A stretch of 64,000 nucleotides of DNA from Euglena gracilis (lineage: Eukaryota; Euglenida; Euglenophyceae; Euglenales): assembly GCA_039621445.1 (NCBI GenBank), contig CP154955.1, positions 5,198,785 to 5,262,784 of the forward strand, in the 5' to 3' direction. Below the pieces are notes generated by a model, which saw only the letters and a program-made list of their open reading frames with translations, ran no database searches and had not been told where the DNA came from. Shown here piece by piece: positions 12,326 to 22,110 of the stretch. A program made the position numbers and the translations under genes. The first letter of the stretch is position 1. Each line of letters starts with the position of its first letter.

Positions 12326-12827
12326 TTGGATGAGTTCATGGTTGCCTTTGCAAAGTGGACCCTCTGTGCGGAATGCCTGGAATGCCTGGTCAACATGAAA
12401 CCCAAAATTGTGGCAGTCAAGGCAAACCGGAAAGTGCTGTGTGAGGAGGCTGGAGTGCCCATGTATAAATGGGCACCCTCATCTCTGACCACTAACATGA
12501 ATGCGCTCGCAGTGCTCCAAAAGCATGGCAGGCCAGATCGACGGATCGTTCCAAAGGCAAAGAGGCAATTTCCAAATTTTGTTCGTTTTGATGGCAACGC
12601 TGCTTCGCGGCACAAACAGACAAAAGCCCAAGCCCCGGAGGTGACCGTTTTGACCGATGCTGACCTGCTGGAAATGCACGCCAAAACGCGCTGGGATTCC
12701 TAGTTCGAGGTTCAAAGGTACAACATCATGGTGTTGTTGTACAGCCTCGGCCAACGCCAAGAGTCGCTCAAACTGCTGCGCGTGGGAAATTTTCACCCTG
12801 CCGAATTGGAGGATGGGGAGAAAATGT
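12326..12827 (+). pseudogene. divergent tyrosine recombinase relic
   Basis: An open frame runs from 12326 to an in-frame TAG at 12701-12703 and continues to 12827, where YR-PHD copy 2 is inserted. It contains an SSLTTNMNALAVLQKHGRP helical region, FPNFVRF as in the other copies, and box I LLYSLGQRQESLKLLRV (G-x-R-x-x-E). The remaining catalytic residues lie beyond the insertion and are missing. It is a distinct, older subfamily. The TAG and the insertion make it non-functional. Confidence 0.6.
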
Positions 12828-13394
12828 TAAAAACGTGTTCAGCCCGCCAAATGCCTGCCCTGAAATTCGTGGTCATGAACACGTTTTCAATGAGGGCATT
12901 TGTGGCAATGACACGTTTTCCATTAAGGCATCTGTGTTCAGGCACGTTTTCAATGAGGGCATTTGTGGCAATGACACGTTTTCCATTAAGGCATCTGTGT
13001 TCAGGCACGTTTTCCATTAGGGCATCTGTGGCAACCCCGAGCAAGAAGCAAAAATTGCTGTCATGAAAAATCGGCGTGCGGTTGAGAGGCCGGGTGGTCC
13101 TCAACGGGTGAGGCGGGTCGGGGGCACTCTACAACACGACAGAAGGCTAGGTTGCCTTGGAGCACAACGACAGGGAGTGGCGGACATCACGGCACATGAC
13201 ACGCTTTACACAAAGAAACCGTGTTTCGAGACTTTAGAAGTCATAAATCTTCGCCCAAAACACGGTTTCAAACAAGAACAGTGTTTTGGGCCAAGGTTTT
13301 AGGGGGGGGGGGGGCCAGGGCGACCGCGGCGGCCTTCGCGCCCGCGGTCCCCGCCCCCCCCCTCCCCCTAACCTTGGCCCAAACACAGTTCTTG

Positions 13395-13879
13395 ACACAA
13401 AAGAGCCATACTTTGGTGGTTCTTTTGCCAAATCTTGGCAATGAAAATGATATGCCAATCCGCAGGCGTCACAGACAACTTTGTTCAGCTCCACACAATT
13501 TGGATTTTTGGGAATGGCAACACCACAAAAACCACATTTCTCGTGTTTTATTGGCAGTCGGGACACAGCACGAGGCACAGGGGGTTGGTCAGGGGACCAC
13601 ACATTGTTCGATGACGCTCGCCTCATCGAACAACAGGCTGGGTTCCAGCTCCCATCCCGTCCAGGCAACAAAGAAAGCATCCAGCTCAGGATAACAGGCT
13701 TGCCGATGTTGACACAGTTTGGCGAACTCCAAACAGTTGGCAACAGCAGCAAGCTCTGCACCTACGGAGCCGGACTTTTTCTTTGTGTTGCCCTGTGCCA
13801 GCAAGGTGCCATGAAGGGGGTCCGTCCTAGGGGGAGGTGGCAAAAGACCATTCACAAAGTTTGCCGTGCGTTTGGCCAT
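13395..13879 (-). pseudogene. tyrosine recombinase/PHD relic
   Basis: It starts at ATG 13879 (MAKRTANFVNGLLPPPP), lacks about 30 codons relative to the 2.3-kb copy, and runs through KLCQHRQACYPELDAFF to FDEASVIEQC. It then changes frame into the PHD finger (CGFCGVAIPKNPNC... CDACGLAYHFHC). The catalytic recombinase domain is deleted. The breakpoint matches the 3.7-3.9 kb copy but differs from those at 1.9 and 5.7 kb. Confidence 0.6.
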
Positions 13880-13976
13880 ACTGGGAGGGCTGCGGAAAAA
13901 AGAAAAAAAAGAAAAAAAGGGGGGGTGACACGTTTTCAATGAGGGCATTTGTGGCAATGACACGTTTTCCATTAAG

Positions 13977-15383
13977 GCTGTGTTTATAGCAACATGGCTT
14001 TGGTCAACGTCTGTGTTTCTAAACACAGACTTTGACGTGCCGAAGTCCGTGTTTAGAAACACAGACTTTGACCTAAGTCTGTGTTTCTAAACACGGACTC
14101 GGACCAAGAAAACTGTGTTCACAGTATTCGGACCCTGAAACATCCCAATGATGCAGAAATAAAGGACTTTGGGGGGGGGGGGTCAATTTTTGGGCTTTGG
14201 CGCCTTCGGCGCCAAGAGAAAATGGCCCCTTTGAGGGGGGGGAACAAATTTGCCAAAACGGCCATTGTGAGGGAGGGGACACTTGGGGGGGGGGGACAAT
14301 TTTTGGGCTTTGGCGCCTTCGGCGCCAAGAGAAAATGGCCGCTTTGAGGGGGGGGGGGGGAACAAATTTGCCAAAACGGCCATTGTGAGGGAGGGGACAC
14401 TTTGGGGGGGGTCAATTTTTGGGCTTTGGCGCCTTCGGCGCCAAGAGAAAATGGCCACTTTGAGGGGGGGGGGAACAAATTTGCCAAAACGGCCATTGTG
14501 AGGGAGGGGAAACTTTGGGGGGGGGGGCAATTTTTGGGCTTTGGCGCCTTCGGCGCCAAGGCCACTTTGAGGGGGGGGGGACAAATTTGCCAAAACGGCC
14601 ATTGTGAGGGAGGGGACACTTTGGGGGGGGCAATTTTTGGGCTTAGGCGCAAAGAGAAAATGACCACTTTGAGGGGGGGGGGGACAAATTTTCCAAAACG
14701 GCAGGGAGGGGACACTTTGGGGGGGTCAATTTTGAACTTCCCTTTGAGGGGAGGGAGGGACAAATTTGCCAAAATTTTTGACCACTCTGAGGGGGGCACT
14801 TTGAGGGGGGGGGTGAGGGTGTTTTTTTCTGTCCCGAGTGGCCTAGAGGGTGGCTCCCCAAAAATATCACCATACAAGGTTAGGTTAGTAACATCTTTGC
14901 TCATCAACTTTTGGGAGCCTACCAAAAGAACTCTTGGATCGTGGGTGAAGCGCCCAGAGCATTCTCATCAACGTTGCAAAGTGAAGCACGCAAAATGGGG
15001 TATGCAAAAGGAAGGAGACGATGTAATCTTGTGTCATCTTTCACATATTTTCCCATGTTTAACAGTAATGTTACCACTATTTCGAAAGGATTCTAGTTCG
15101 GAAGACCACAGACGGTGGCCAAAAGCTGCGCGGCGGCCACATATTCTTATTCTGAGGTTTCCGGCCGTCCCAGAGCTGTGCAGCGGATCCTAATTCAGCT
15201 TCGCTTTGTCCCAAAAATCTGTCGTCAGTCTGCCGTCCGTCGTCGAGGTTGAGAAACACTGACGTTGTTTTATAAACACAGCCTTAAATAACTGCGTCTT
15301 AAACGCAGACTCTGACCTGAGTCTGCGTTTCGAAACGCAGACTCAGGTCAGAGTCTGCGTTTAAGACGCAGTTCTTGATATAA
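13977..15383. mobile_element. nested TIR element inside YR-PHD copy 2
   Basis: It interrupts the 31/32-bp array: ATTAAGGC on the left resumes as AAAGGCATATGTGTTCAGG on the right. Ends carry GGCTGTGTTTATA and its inverse TATAAACACAGCC (about 15270-15283). Subterminal hairpins are of the TCTGTGTTTCTAAACACAGA type (left) and TCTGCGTTTCGAAACGCAGA type (right). It contains the 118-bp tandem array. No transposase was recognised. Confidence 0.6.
14165..14830. repeat. ~118-bp tandem repeat with TTCG-loop hairpins
   Basis: Five to six units, each with a poly-G run, CAATTTTTGGGCTTTGGC, a GGCGCCTTCGGCGCC hairpin, and ACAAATTTGCCAAAACGGCC. Later units are progressively shortened. A diverged unit occurs at 61120-61265. 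Proline/serine ORFs across it are repeat artefacts. Confidence 0.9.
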
Positions 15384-15709
15384 AGGCATATGTGTTCAGG
15401 CATGTTTTCAATGAGGGCATTTGTGGCAATGACACGTTTTCCATTAAGGCATTTGTGTTCAGGCACGTTTTCCATTAGGGCGCCGTTTTTGGGGTCCGAA
15501 TTTCACAAATTCGCTTTTTTGACCCCTTGCGTGAATCATGACCACGAATTTCAGGGCAGGCATTTGGCGGGCTCTGAACACGTTTTTAAACAAATTGTGG
15601 CTGAGCCCAGATTTCAGCCTGAAAACGTGTTCAGGGGGCCCCCTTCAGGGGCCCCCTGGCTGAACACGTTTTCAGGCTGAAATCTGGGTTCAGCCACAAT
15701 TTGTATGTA

Positions 15710-16430
15710 GAAAGTTGTGTTTGGAAAAATGAAAAACCTCCAAGGAAAAGCACGAGCAGTATTTAGTGGCCCACGCAAACCCCCTGCTATGCACGCCAAC
15801 TAAAAAATCACGCCTGACCTGTCAAATCCCCAGGGTGCATTTTTCATAGGCGGAGGTAACAAATCCTGGGCCAGCAGCAACGGTCAGAGTGAGCGACCAA
15901 CAGAACTAGCCAAGGATGCCATGTTCCGGGGAGCCACCAAGAACCTTTTTCCCCCATAAGCATTCCGTGGCTGTACGCTCTGCCTGGCCTTGGGGTTTTT
16001 TCAGCAACTGACTGCATTCATTCTGCCTACCCCCTCCATTCAGAACGACCCCCCCCCCCATTTATACCGACCCATTCGGAGAATTCCACCAGTTTGAGAA
16101 ATATAACGACCCATGTCGGGAAGCTGCAAGCAAATCGCGGAAAGACACATGAGCGTTCGTGCTCGGACGGGTTATTTGCAGTACGAGCGGATAGACCGCT
16201 GCTTAGAGGGTGCGGGGAGTGTGGGGAGAAGAGACATGGCTGTAAGGGACACAGAAAACTTCAGACACAAGGTCTCAATACCCCGACTTTGGGTAACCCC
16301 CCCCCATTTATAACGACCCCCCATTTATAACGACCCCCCATTTATAACGACTTTGGATTTTCCACCAACTCAAAAGTCGGATAACGACGGGTCGTTATAA
16401 ATGGGGGGTTTAATCGCTGTGCATTGCAGT
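15710..16430. repeat. TTATAACGACCC repeats, no gene
   Basis: Between about 16050 and 16410 there are three direct ATTTATAACGACCCCCC units and an inverse GTCGTTATAAATGGGGG, bounding about 300 bp without a recognised gene. The motif resembles pogo/Tigger-type terminal repeats, but no transposase is present, so classification is tentative. 15710-16050 shows nothing recognisable. Confidence 0.45.
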
Positions 16431-16444
16431 TTTCACTTTCAGGG

Positions 16445-16620
16445 GGGGTACACAGGGCTCAGGACAAAGCCCGTGTACCCCTGCACAGGGCTCAGGACAA
16501 AGCCCGTGTACCCCTACACAGGGCTCAGGACAAAGCCCTTGCACCCCCCTCCCGCTAAAGCTTGCGTAGGGGGTCCACGGGCTTTGTCCAAATCCGGAGG
16601 GGGGGTACACGGACTTACAC
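16445..16620. repeat. second GTACACGGGC hairpin cluster
   Basis: Three or more GGGCTCAGGACAAAGCCC units with poly-G ends, the same family as 11538-11850. 16620-17344 has no supportable gene. Confidence 0.8.
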
Positions 16621-17344
16621 CTAACGCCCGATTCTTTCGCACTCCACACCGTATTTATTTGCACTTTTGGTCAATATTTTTGCACTTTATCTCAAAAATG
16701 TTTGCACATGTTAAAAATTTGTTCGCACGTTATCTCAAAAATGTTTGCCACTTGACCTCAAAAATATTTGCCTACGTTCCGAAAATGTTTGCACACGGAT
16801 CGGGTGTTTTGCACTTTTGCCCTTAAGTCCGCGTCTTAGGTGCAGGGACTCAGGACAGGGGTTGCATCTAAGACACCGGACTTCAGGCATGAGGTCTGTG
16901 TCTTGAGACGGAGACCATCTAAAGTGCTGCGTCTTGAATAATGATTTTGTTGGAACCCCCAATCGACCAAATGGTTCAGAAAGCAGAAATGAATGGTTTG
17001 AAGCGGAAATGTCATTGCTGCATAAAGCCAATTGACCTCAGAATTTGTCCCATTTCATTCCAACTTTTGACAAATGAGTTATATTGGTTCGTTTCAAGCC
17101 GTTTTGAGCTGTTTTCCAAATACAATTCACAATGGACAATAAAACTCCAACGCCAACATGCGGTATTGAGAAAAATCAAAGACAGGAGTTCTTGGACATT
17201 TCCAAATACCAATTTCTGGTTTTGGAGTTGTGAAAAATCTTGACCATCACAAATGCACTGCTCAAAGAAGCGCATATAAAGGCAAATAAAAACACCGCAT
17301 ACCTCCCCGCTCCGAATCTCGGCTGGCATGAATGTCGAGAAGTA

Positions 17345-17467
17345 AGACCATTCGGGCTCCGCACTGCGAGATGGTGAGGTCCTGCTTTCCTTGCCGGCTG
17401 TTCTGTTCTGGTGTGTTTGTGCGTGCGCGGGGGGTGCTTCTTACTGCTTTTTGTTGCCGGAGTTGGC
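17345..17467 (+). repeat. DIRS left inverted terminal repeat
   Basis: 17345-17380 is complementary to ICR 21487-21522. 17372-17467 is inverted with 21808-21903 (TGCTTTCCTTGCCGGCTGTT in common), with only small differences near the inner end. Confidence 0.9.
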
Positions 17468-17524
17468 TGATTCCTATTTCTGCCCTTCGACCTCAAGGAG
17501 AAAGAATTTTACTCTACGACTCAA

Positions 17525-19219
17525 GTGGACGAAAATTTTCGGAACTTCAACTACCTGACGGAAGAATTCAACTTTTCGAAGATCAACATCGAGACTTCCA
17601 TGAAGAATGAATTTCAAAGAACCTTTGAATTTCAAGAAGAACTTCAACGGACTTCCAAGAAGTCAACTGAAGCTGGGGAAGGTGGAGACACAGCAGCAGC
17701 TGCAGCAGCTGGAGGGGCGGCAACAGCTCGTCAGTCCGTGGCCATCGCAACCCCCCCACCCCCCAACGCTTCAGAGATTTCAAAACTCCAGGTTTCAGAC
17801 TCCCCCACTAACAATGATGGCCATGGACCATGGACAACTGTGGTCAGGAAGAGACGACAGAGGGGGACCACCATCACAGGTCCAACAGACTCCACCCCTT
17901 TTTCTCAGTTCCTCCCCTTTCAGGGGAAAAAGCAAAGGCTATGGCAGCCTCAATCCAAAGGATTCAGATCCAAGTCAAGGCTATGGCAGCCATCATTGGA
18001 CAGGGCCTGGGGCCCAGAATCATGGCTATGGAAGCCATCATCCAAGAGGGCAGTGGGCCCAGGAGCAAGGCTATGGCAGCCTGTGTCCAAACCTGGGAAG
18101 CTCCCATGGGGGAAAGGTATGTCCAACTTACCCCACAGCTCCCTCAAACACAAACCCCTCAGGAGCTGCACATCCAGGCAAGCAACCCCCCCTTCAGGGG
18201 AAGGCCAATGGAGGCCATTATGTGCAAGAGGCCAATGGGGGCCAGGGGAAGCATCGAAATATCAAGGCCAATGGAGGCCATTATATGCAAAAGGCCAATG
18301 GAGGCCAGGAGAAGCATCAAGATTTCAAGGCCAATGGAGGCCATTTCAATCAAAATCAAGTGGCCATTGGAGGCCAATGCATTCAAGATCACACCAGCCC
18401 TTGGGGGGGAGGCCCAAGATTGGCTACACAAGGGCCCCCCCAGAAGGTAATCAAGCCAAACCCCCCAGCTATATATGTACCTCCCCATTGCAGACACAGA
18501 CTTTCCCCAATCTTTCAAAATCAGGGGGAAAGCCTGTCTTTGGGCAGCCCTATGGCAGGGCCAGAGGTGACCCCAGTGATGGGGCAGCCAGGCAGGACCC
18601 CAGTGATGGGGCAGCCAGGCAGGACCCCAGTGATGGGGCAGCCAGGGGAAGGGACCCCAGTGATGGGGCCTGTGGACTCCCCAGACACATTACACCCAGG
18701 GGTGCCCCCATTCATGGCCCTGCAGGCCAGCATTCACCATTGGGTCAAGGCAGGGGCCAGCACAGAGGTATTAAACCTGATAAGGGAAGGGGTCAGGGCA
18801 GATCTTCCCCTCCCCCCTCAGATGTCCTTAAAAATTCCCTTCAAAACCCCCCAAGAAATAATGACTGCCCAAAAAATTCTGAGGGAATACGAATGTGCAG
18901 GGGCAACCAGGCAAATCACCCCAGAGGGAGCAAAACATTTTGTCCCCTATTTTATCATTTCCAAACAGGAAGGGGGAAAGACAAAGGAAAGATTAATTTC
19001 AGATTGTCGACAGTTAAATCAACATTTCACCCCCCAGAAGTTCAGACTGGAACACATGGGAAACATTTTCCCATATCTCAGAAAGGGTTGGTTCTGTGGA
19101 AAAATAGATCTGAAAGATGCTTATTTCCATTTAAAGCTGCACAGCAGCCTGGAAAAGCATGTCTGCATGCAAGTGGGGGGGGGAAACGTGGCAATTTCAA
19201 GCTGCATGCTTTGGGTTAA
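17525..19219 (+). CDS. DIRS gag-like region
   Basis: Open for 564 codons from ATG 17525. The protein is basic, glutamine/tryptophan- and glycine-rich, with GPWTTVVRKRRQRG near residue 100 and DNA-encoded repeats of GCAGCC-type units (GQWRPL, RQDPSDGAA). This suits an RNA/DNA-binding gag, but no zinc knuckle is seen. The other two frames are also open over much of 17607-18800. One of them (17607 start, SQGYGSHH repeats) reads directly into the reverse transcriptase, so which frame encodes gag is uncertain. Its last 130 codons overlap RT in another frame. Confidence 0.5.
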   Translation: MDENFRNFNYLTEEFNFSKINIETSMKNEFQRTFEFQEELQRTSKKSTEAGEGGDTAAAAAAGGAATARQSVAIATPPPPNASEISKLQVSDSPTNNDGHGPWTTVVRKRRQRGTTITGPTDSTPFSQFLPFQGKKQRLWQPQSKGFRSKSRLWQPSLDRAWGPESWLWKPSSKRAVGPGARLWQPVSKPGKLPWGKGMSNLPHSSLKHKPLRSCTSRQATPPSGEGQWRPLCARGQWGPGEASKYQGQWRPLYAKGQWRPGEASRFQGQWRPFQSKSSGHWRPMHSRSHQPLGGRPKIGYTRAPPEGNQAKPPSYICTSPLQTQTFPNLSKSGGKPVFGQPYGRARGDPSDGAARQDPSDGAARQDPSDGAARGRDPSDGACGLPRHITPRGAPIHGPAGQHSPLGQGRGQHRGIKPDKGRGQGRSSPPPSDVLKNSLQNPPRNNDCPKNSEGIRMCRGNQANHPRGSKTFCPLFYHFQTGRGKDKGKINFRLSTVKSTFHPPEVQTGTHGKHFPISQKGLVLWKNRSERCLFPFKAAQQPGKACLHASGGGKRGNFKLHALG

Positions 19220-20622
19220 GCAGCCTGCCACAAAAGTTTATGACTCTCATGAGAGTCTGGGAAAGAAAATGGAGGAAGGAAGGAAAGGTAGTTTTCATCT
19301 ACCTAGACGACATTTTGCTGTTAGCCCCCAGCAAAAAGACAGCAGCCCAGCATTTGGCAGAAATGAAAAAAGATCTGTTACTGGCAGGTTTCAGAATAAA
19401 CCTCCCCAAATCATGTCTGGAACCAACACAAGAAATAAAGCATTTGGGCCAGTGGATCAATTTGAAAAAAGGCCAGCTGGAAATTCCACAGGAAAAATTA
19501 AAATCCCTAAGAAAGGAATTAGGAAAGGTGCTGACAGCACAAAAGATGAGCTGCAGAAAACTCAGCTCTATTGTAGGGCAAGTCAGAAGCTATTTAGTTT
19601 CAATGCCTTTTCTCAGAATTCTGACAGATCAACTTTGCAAAATGGTGGATTTGCACACAAAGTGGGGTTGGGACCACACCCTGACCATTCCCCAGGGGGT
19701 CAAAGATCAAATTGTGGAGTTAAAAACGTTTTTGCAGCCAGGTGTGGGCAGAGCCTTTCAATCCCAGGCCTCTCAGGAACTGTTCTCAGACAGCAGCACC
19801 TGGCAATGGGGGGGGCTGGACAAAAAGTCTGGTCAAAAGGTCCAGGATTTCTGGAGGGACCTGCATGTCCTTCACATCAATCAAAAAGAATTGATGTCTG
19901 CAGTGGAAACTGTAAAGGCTTTGGCAAAACCAAAACAAACCATTGTTCTTCATGTGGACAGCCAGGTGGCAGTCAGTTATTTGACAAAATGGGGAGGCAA
20001 AAAGCCATATTTAAATTCCATCCTAAAACCCCTTCTGTACCATTGCCAAGAAAGGCAAATCAACTTGCAGGTGGTTTGGGTTCCCACAAAAGAACAATTG
20101 GCAGACTCCCTGACCAGGGAGCAAAAAGATCCAGGGGATTATACCCTGAACCTGACCATTTTTCATCTGATTCTGAAGTTTTTCAAAAACCAGATCACCC
20201 CAGAGGTGGACATGTTTTGCACACCCAGCAACAAAAAATTCCCCAAGTTCATTTGTCGATACCCCCACCAAGGGGCTTTGTTGGTGGATGCTCTGAAGGC
20301 AGATTTAAGGGGTCTCCCCCCAGTTTATGCCAACCCTCCCTGGAGCATCATTCCCCAATGGGTTCAGAGATTAATGTTAAACCCAGACCTAATTTGTCTG
20401 TTGATTGTACCCCACTGGGCTTCGACATCATGGTGGCGCCAATTAATGTCAATCAGGCAGCCAGGCAGCAAGGTTTTGCTAGTACCCCCCCAATGGGGTC
20501 TGTTCACCAACTGCTGGGGGGAGGAGATGCCCCCCCCAAGGTGGAATTTGGCCTGCTTGATTGTGTCAGGCAAATATTACAATCCCAGGAAGTTTCGATG
20601 TCCAGTATCGACACTTACATAA
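18770..20622 (+). pseudogene. DIRS reverse transcriptase-RNase H-methylase-like polyprotein
   Basis: RT starts in the frame opened at 17607: FVPYFIISKQ, RLISDCRQLN and the catalytic KIDLKDAYFHL. After a nine-G run (19175-19183) the conserved sequence continues one frame over: WQFQAACFGL, then YLDD at 19300-19311. RNase H follows (FSDSSTWQWGG at about 19780, LHVDSQVAV at about 19955, QLADSLTR). A region with VDMFC...YANPPW (20200-20460) resembles the degenerate Dam-like methylase of DIRS elements. One G fewer would restore the frame, so this could be slippage, mutation or a sequence error. The ORF ends at TAA 20620-20622. Confidence 0.8.
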
Positions 20623-22110
20623 AAAAATCTGGGAAATGTCAAAAGATATGACTCAGCCTTCAGGGCATTGGTGGGTCAATTATTGCACAAAGGGGTGCCT
20701 CTGCAGCAGTGCACAGTCCCCAAGATGGCTGAAGCCATCCTTGATCTTGCTGTTCATAGCATCAATACTGCACGAAATGCATATGCAGCAGCCTTATTAC
20801 TCCCAGGGTTTGGGTCTTTGAGATTTTCACACCTTCTGGCTCCATTGAAAAGGAAGTGGAATGCCAATGTCTGCAAGTATGCCCACTTTTGGGACCCCAC
20901 TGATTTCCTAGAACACATCATGAGGAATTCCACACCCCTCTCAGACCTATCTGTGAAAGAGCTCAGAAACAGACTCATCATCTGTTGGAGGCTTTTGGCC
21001 CTCCACAGGGGGGTTGATTTAGCCAGGACACAGCGAAAAATCAGTTTCGTGGGAGAAAAAATTTTCATTTTATTGCAAAGGAAAGGGTGGCAATTCCCAA
21101 AATGGGAAGAGATTTTGAATTTGCCACACACCCCCCTCATCAGCCCATGGCATTTATTGAAAGAGTATCCTGGGAGGACAGCCCACATGGTTGGGCACAA
21201 AAATAATTTGTTGTGGTCTTTGGATGGTAAAAGACCTTTGACATCAGAAAGGGTGAATTCCCTAACCAAAGAAATTCTGCAGGAGGGGGGGGTGGACACC
21301 ACCCACTGGAAACCCCACAGCACCAGAGGGGCTGGGGTCTTATGGTGGAAAAATGCTGGTTTGCAAGTGGAAGAAGTCCAGCAGCTGGGTCAGTGGAAAA
21401 ATTTTGGTGCCTTCCAAGCTCATTATTTGAGGCTGGGAGTCGTGTCAAAAATTCAAAATATTATGGCCCAAAGGGGGGTGCACAGTACCTCACCATCTCG
21501 CAGTGCGGAGCCCGAATGGTCTCGGACTCCCACGACAAAGGAAGGGGGAGGAAGGGACCAAGAGGGCGAAGCACAAGAAGATGGTGAGCCCATCCCTCCC
21601 ACCCAAAAAATCAGCAGAAAAAGAAAGACATCCCAACCAGAAAAGGGACCCCCAACCAAGCAGCCCCAACCACCCACCCAGAAACACAGAAAGAGACCAC
21701 CATCCCCATCAGGGGGGGGGGCCCCCACCAAGCGACCATGGGAGAGGGGGGGGGGCGGGGCCACGGCGGTTCAGCTTCGCCAAGGTGTCGGAGGAGGCCT
21801 CATCATCGCCAACTCCGGCAACAAAGGCGCAGTAAGAAGCACCCCCCGCGCACGCACAAACACACCAGAACAGAACAGCCGGCAAGGAAAGCAGGACCTC
21901 ACCATCTTCTTGTGCTTCGCCCTCTTGGTCCCTTCCTCCCCCTTCCTTTGTCGTGGGAGTCCGATTTCTCGTCCAATAAAATGCCGACGGCCGGCTCCGC
22001 TCGAACAGACTTTTGTCGACGGTTGTTTTTTTGGTATGTGTTTCGTCATGAGTCCCCCCGCTGCCTCCCTTCAGGGGGTATGTAATTTTCCTTACCTGCC
22101 CCGATGGTAA
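20623..22110 (+). CDS. DIRS tyrosine recombinase
   Basis: In the same frame as the upstream RT-RNase H but separated by the TAA at 20620. The first in-frame ATG is at 20725. It has the tyrosine recombinase catalytic set: Arg in LALHRGVDLAR (21007), H-x-x-R in HSTRGAG (21316-21327), Trp in GQWKNFG (21394) and nucleophilic Tyr in AHYLRLG (21424). The enzyme would join or insert the circular cDNA without target duplication. The open frame continues through the ICR and right repeat to 22110; that tail is probably non-functional. The start codon is uncertain. Confidence 0.85.
   Translation, partial: KNLGNVKRYDSAFRALVGQLLHKGVPLQQCTVPKMAEAILDLAVHSINTARNAYAAALLLPGFGSLRFSHLLAPLKRKWNANVCKYAHFWDPTDFLEHIMRNSTPLSDLSVKELRNRLIICWRLLALHRGVDLARTQRKISFVGEKIFILLQRKGWQFPKWEEILNLPHTPLISPWHLLKEYPGRTAHMVGHKNNLLWSLDGKRPLTSERVNSLTKEILQEGGVDTTHWKPHSTRGAGVLWWKNAGLQVEEVQQLGQWKNFGAFQAHYLRLGVVSKIQNIMAQRGVHSTSPSRSAEPEWSRTPTTKEGGGRDQEGEAQEDGEPIPPTQKISRKRKTSQPEKGPPTKQPQPPTQKHRKRPPSPSGGGAPTKRPWERGGGGATAVQLRQGVGGGLIIANSGNKGAVRSTPRARTNTPEQNSRQGKQDLTIFLCFALLVPSSPFLCRGSPISRPIKCRRPAPLEQTFVDGCFFGMCFVMSPPAASLQGVCNFPYLPRW
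21487..21588 (+). repeat. DIRS internal complementary region
   Basis: 36 nt complementary to the left end (17345-17380) immediately followed by 66 nt complementary to the right end (21898-21963). The joint reads GGTCT|CGGAC. It overlaps the recombinase 3' coding region. Confidence 0.92.
21808..21963 (+). repeat. DIRS right inverted terminal repeat
   Basis: 21808-21903 is inverted with the left repeat. 21898-21963 (ending CGTGGGAGTCCG) is complementary to the second half of the ICR. Confidence 0.9.

Larger units (their letters stand above)
12828..15706. mobile_element. hairpin-ended YR-PHD element, copy 2 (composite)
   Basis: The left end is nearly identical to the 680-kb... left end of copy 1 (CGTGTTCAGCCCGCC), with the inverse repeat at about 15535-15592 and the terminal palindrome to about 15706. 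It is inserted into the older YR relic ending at 12827 and is itself interrupted by a second element at about 13977-15383. It shares 31/32-bp arrays and a minus-strand YR-PHD relic with copy 1. Confidence 0.65.
17345..21963 (+). mobile_element. DIRS-type tyrosine-recombinase retrotransposon
   Basis: A 4.62-kb element with the full DIRS layout. Left (17345-17467) and right (21808-21963) terminal repeats are inverted. The internal complementary region (21487-21588) is the exact complement of the right end joined to the left end, as expected for a template that closes the circular intermediate. Gene order is gag-like, reverse transcriptase, RNase H, methylase-like, tyrosine recombinase. No target duplication is expected for this class. 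Perfect terminal/ICR matches imply recent activity or gene conversion, although the pol frame is broken twice. Confidence 0.92.

Noticed and set aside
14119-15193. Long Pro-rich and Gly-rich ORFs on both strands
   Set aside because: They run through the 118-bp tandem array and keep period with it; no protein family.
16094-16330. Small ORF resembling a DNA-binding protein between TTATAACGAC repeats
   Set aside because: Short, Cys-rich by chance, and no transposase follows; kept only as a repeat region.
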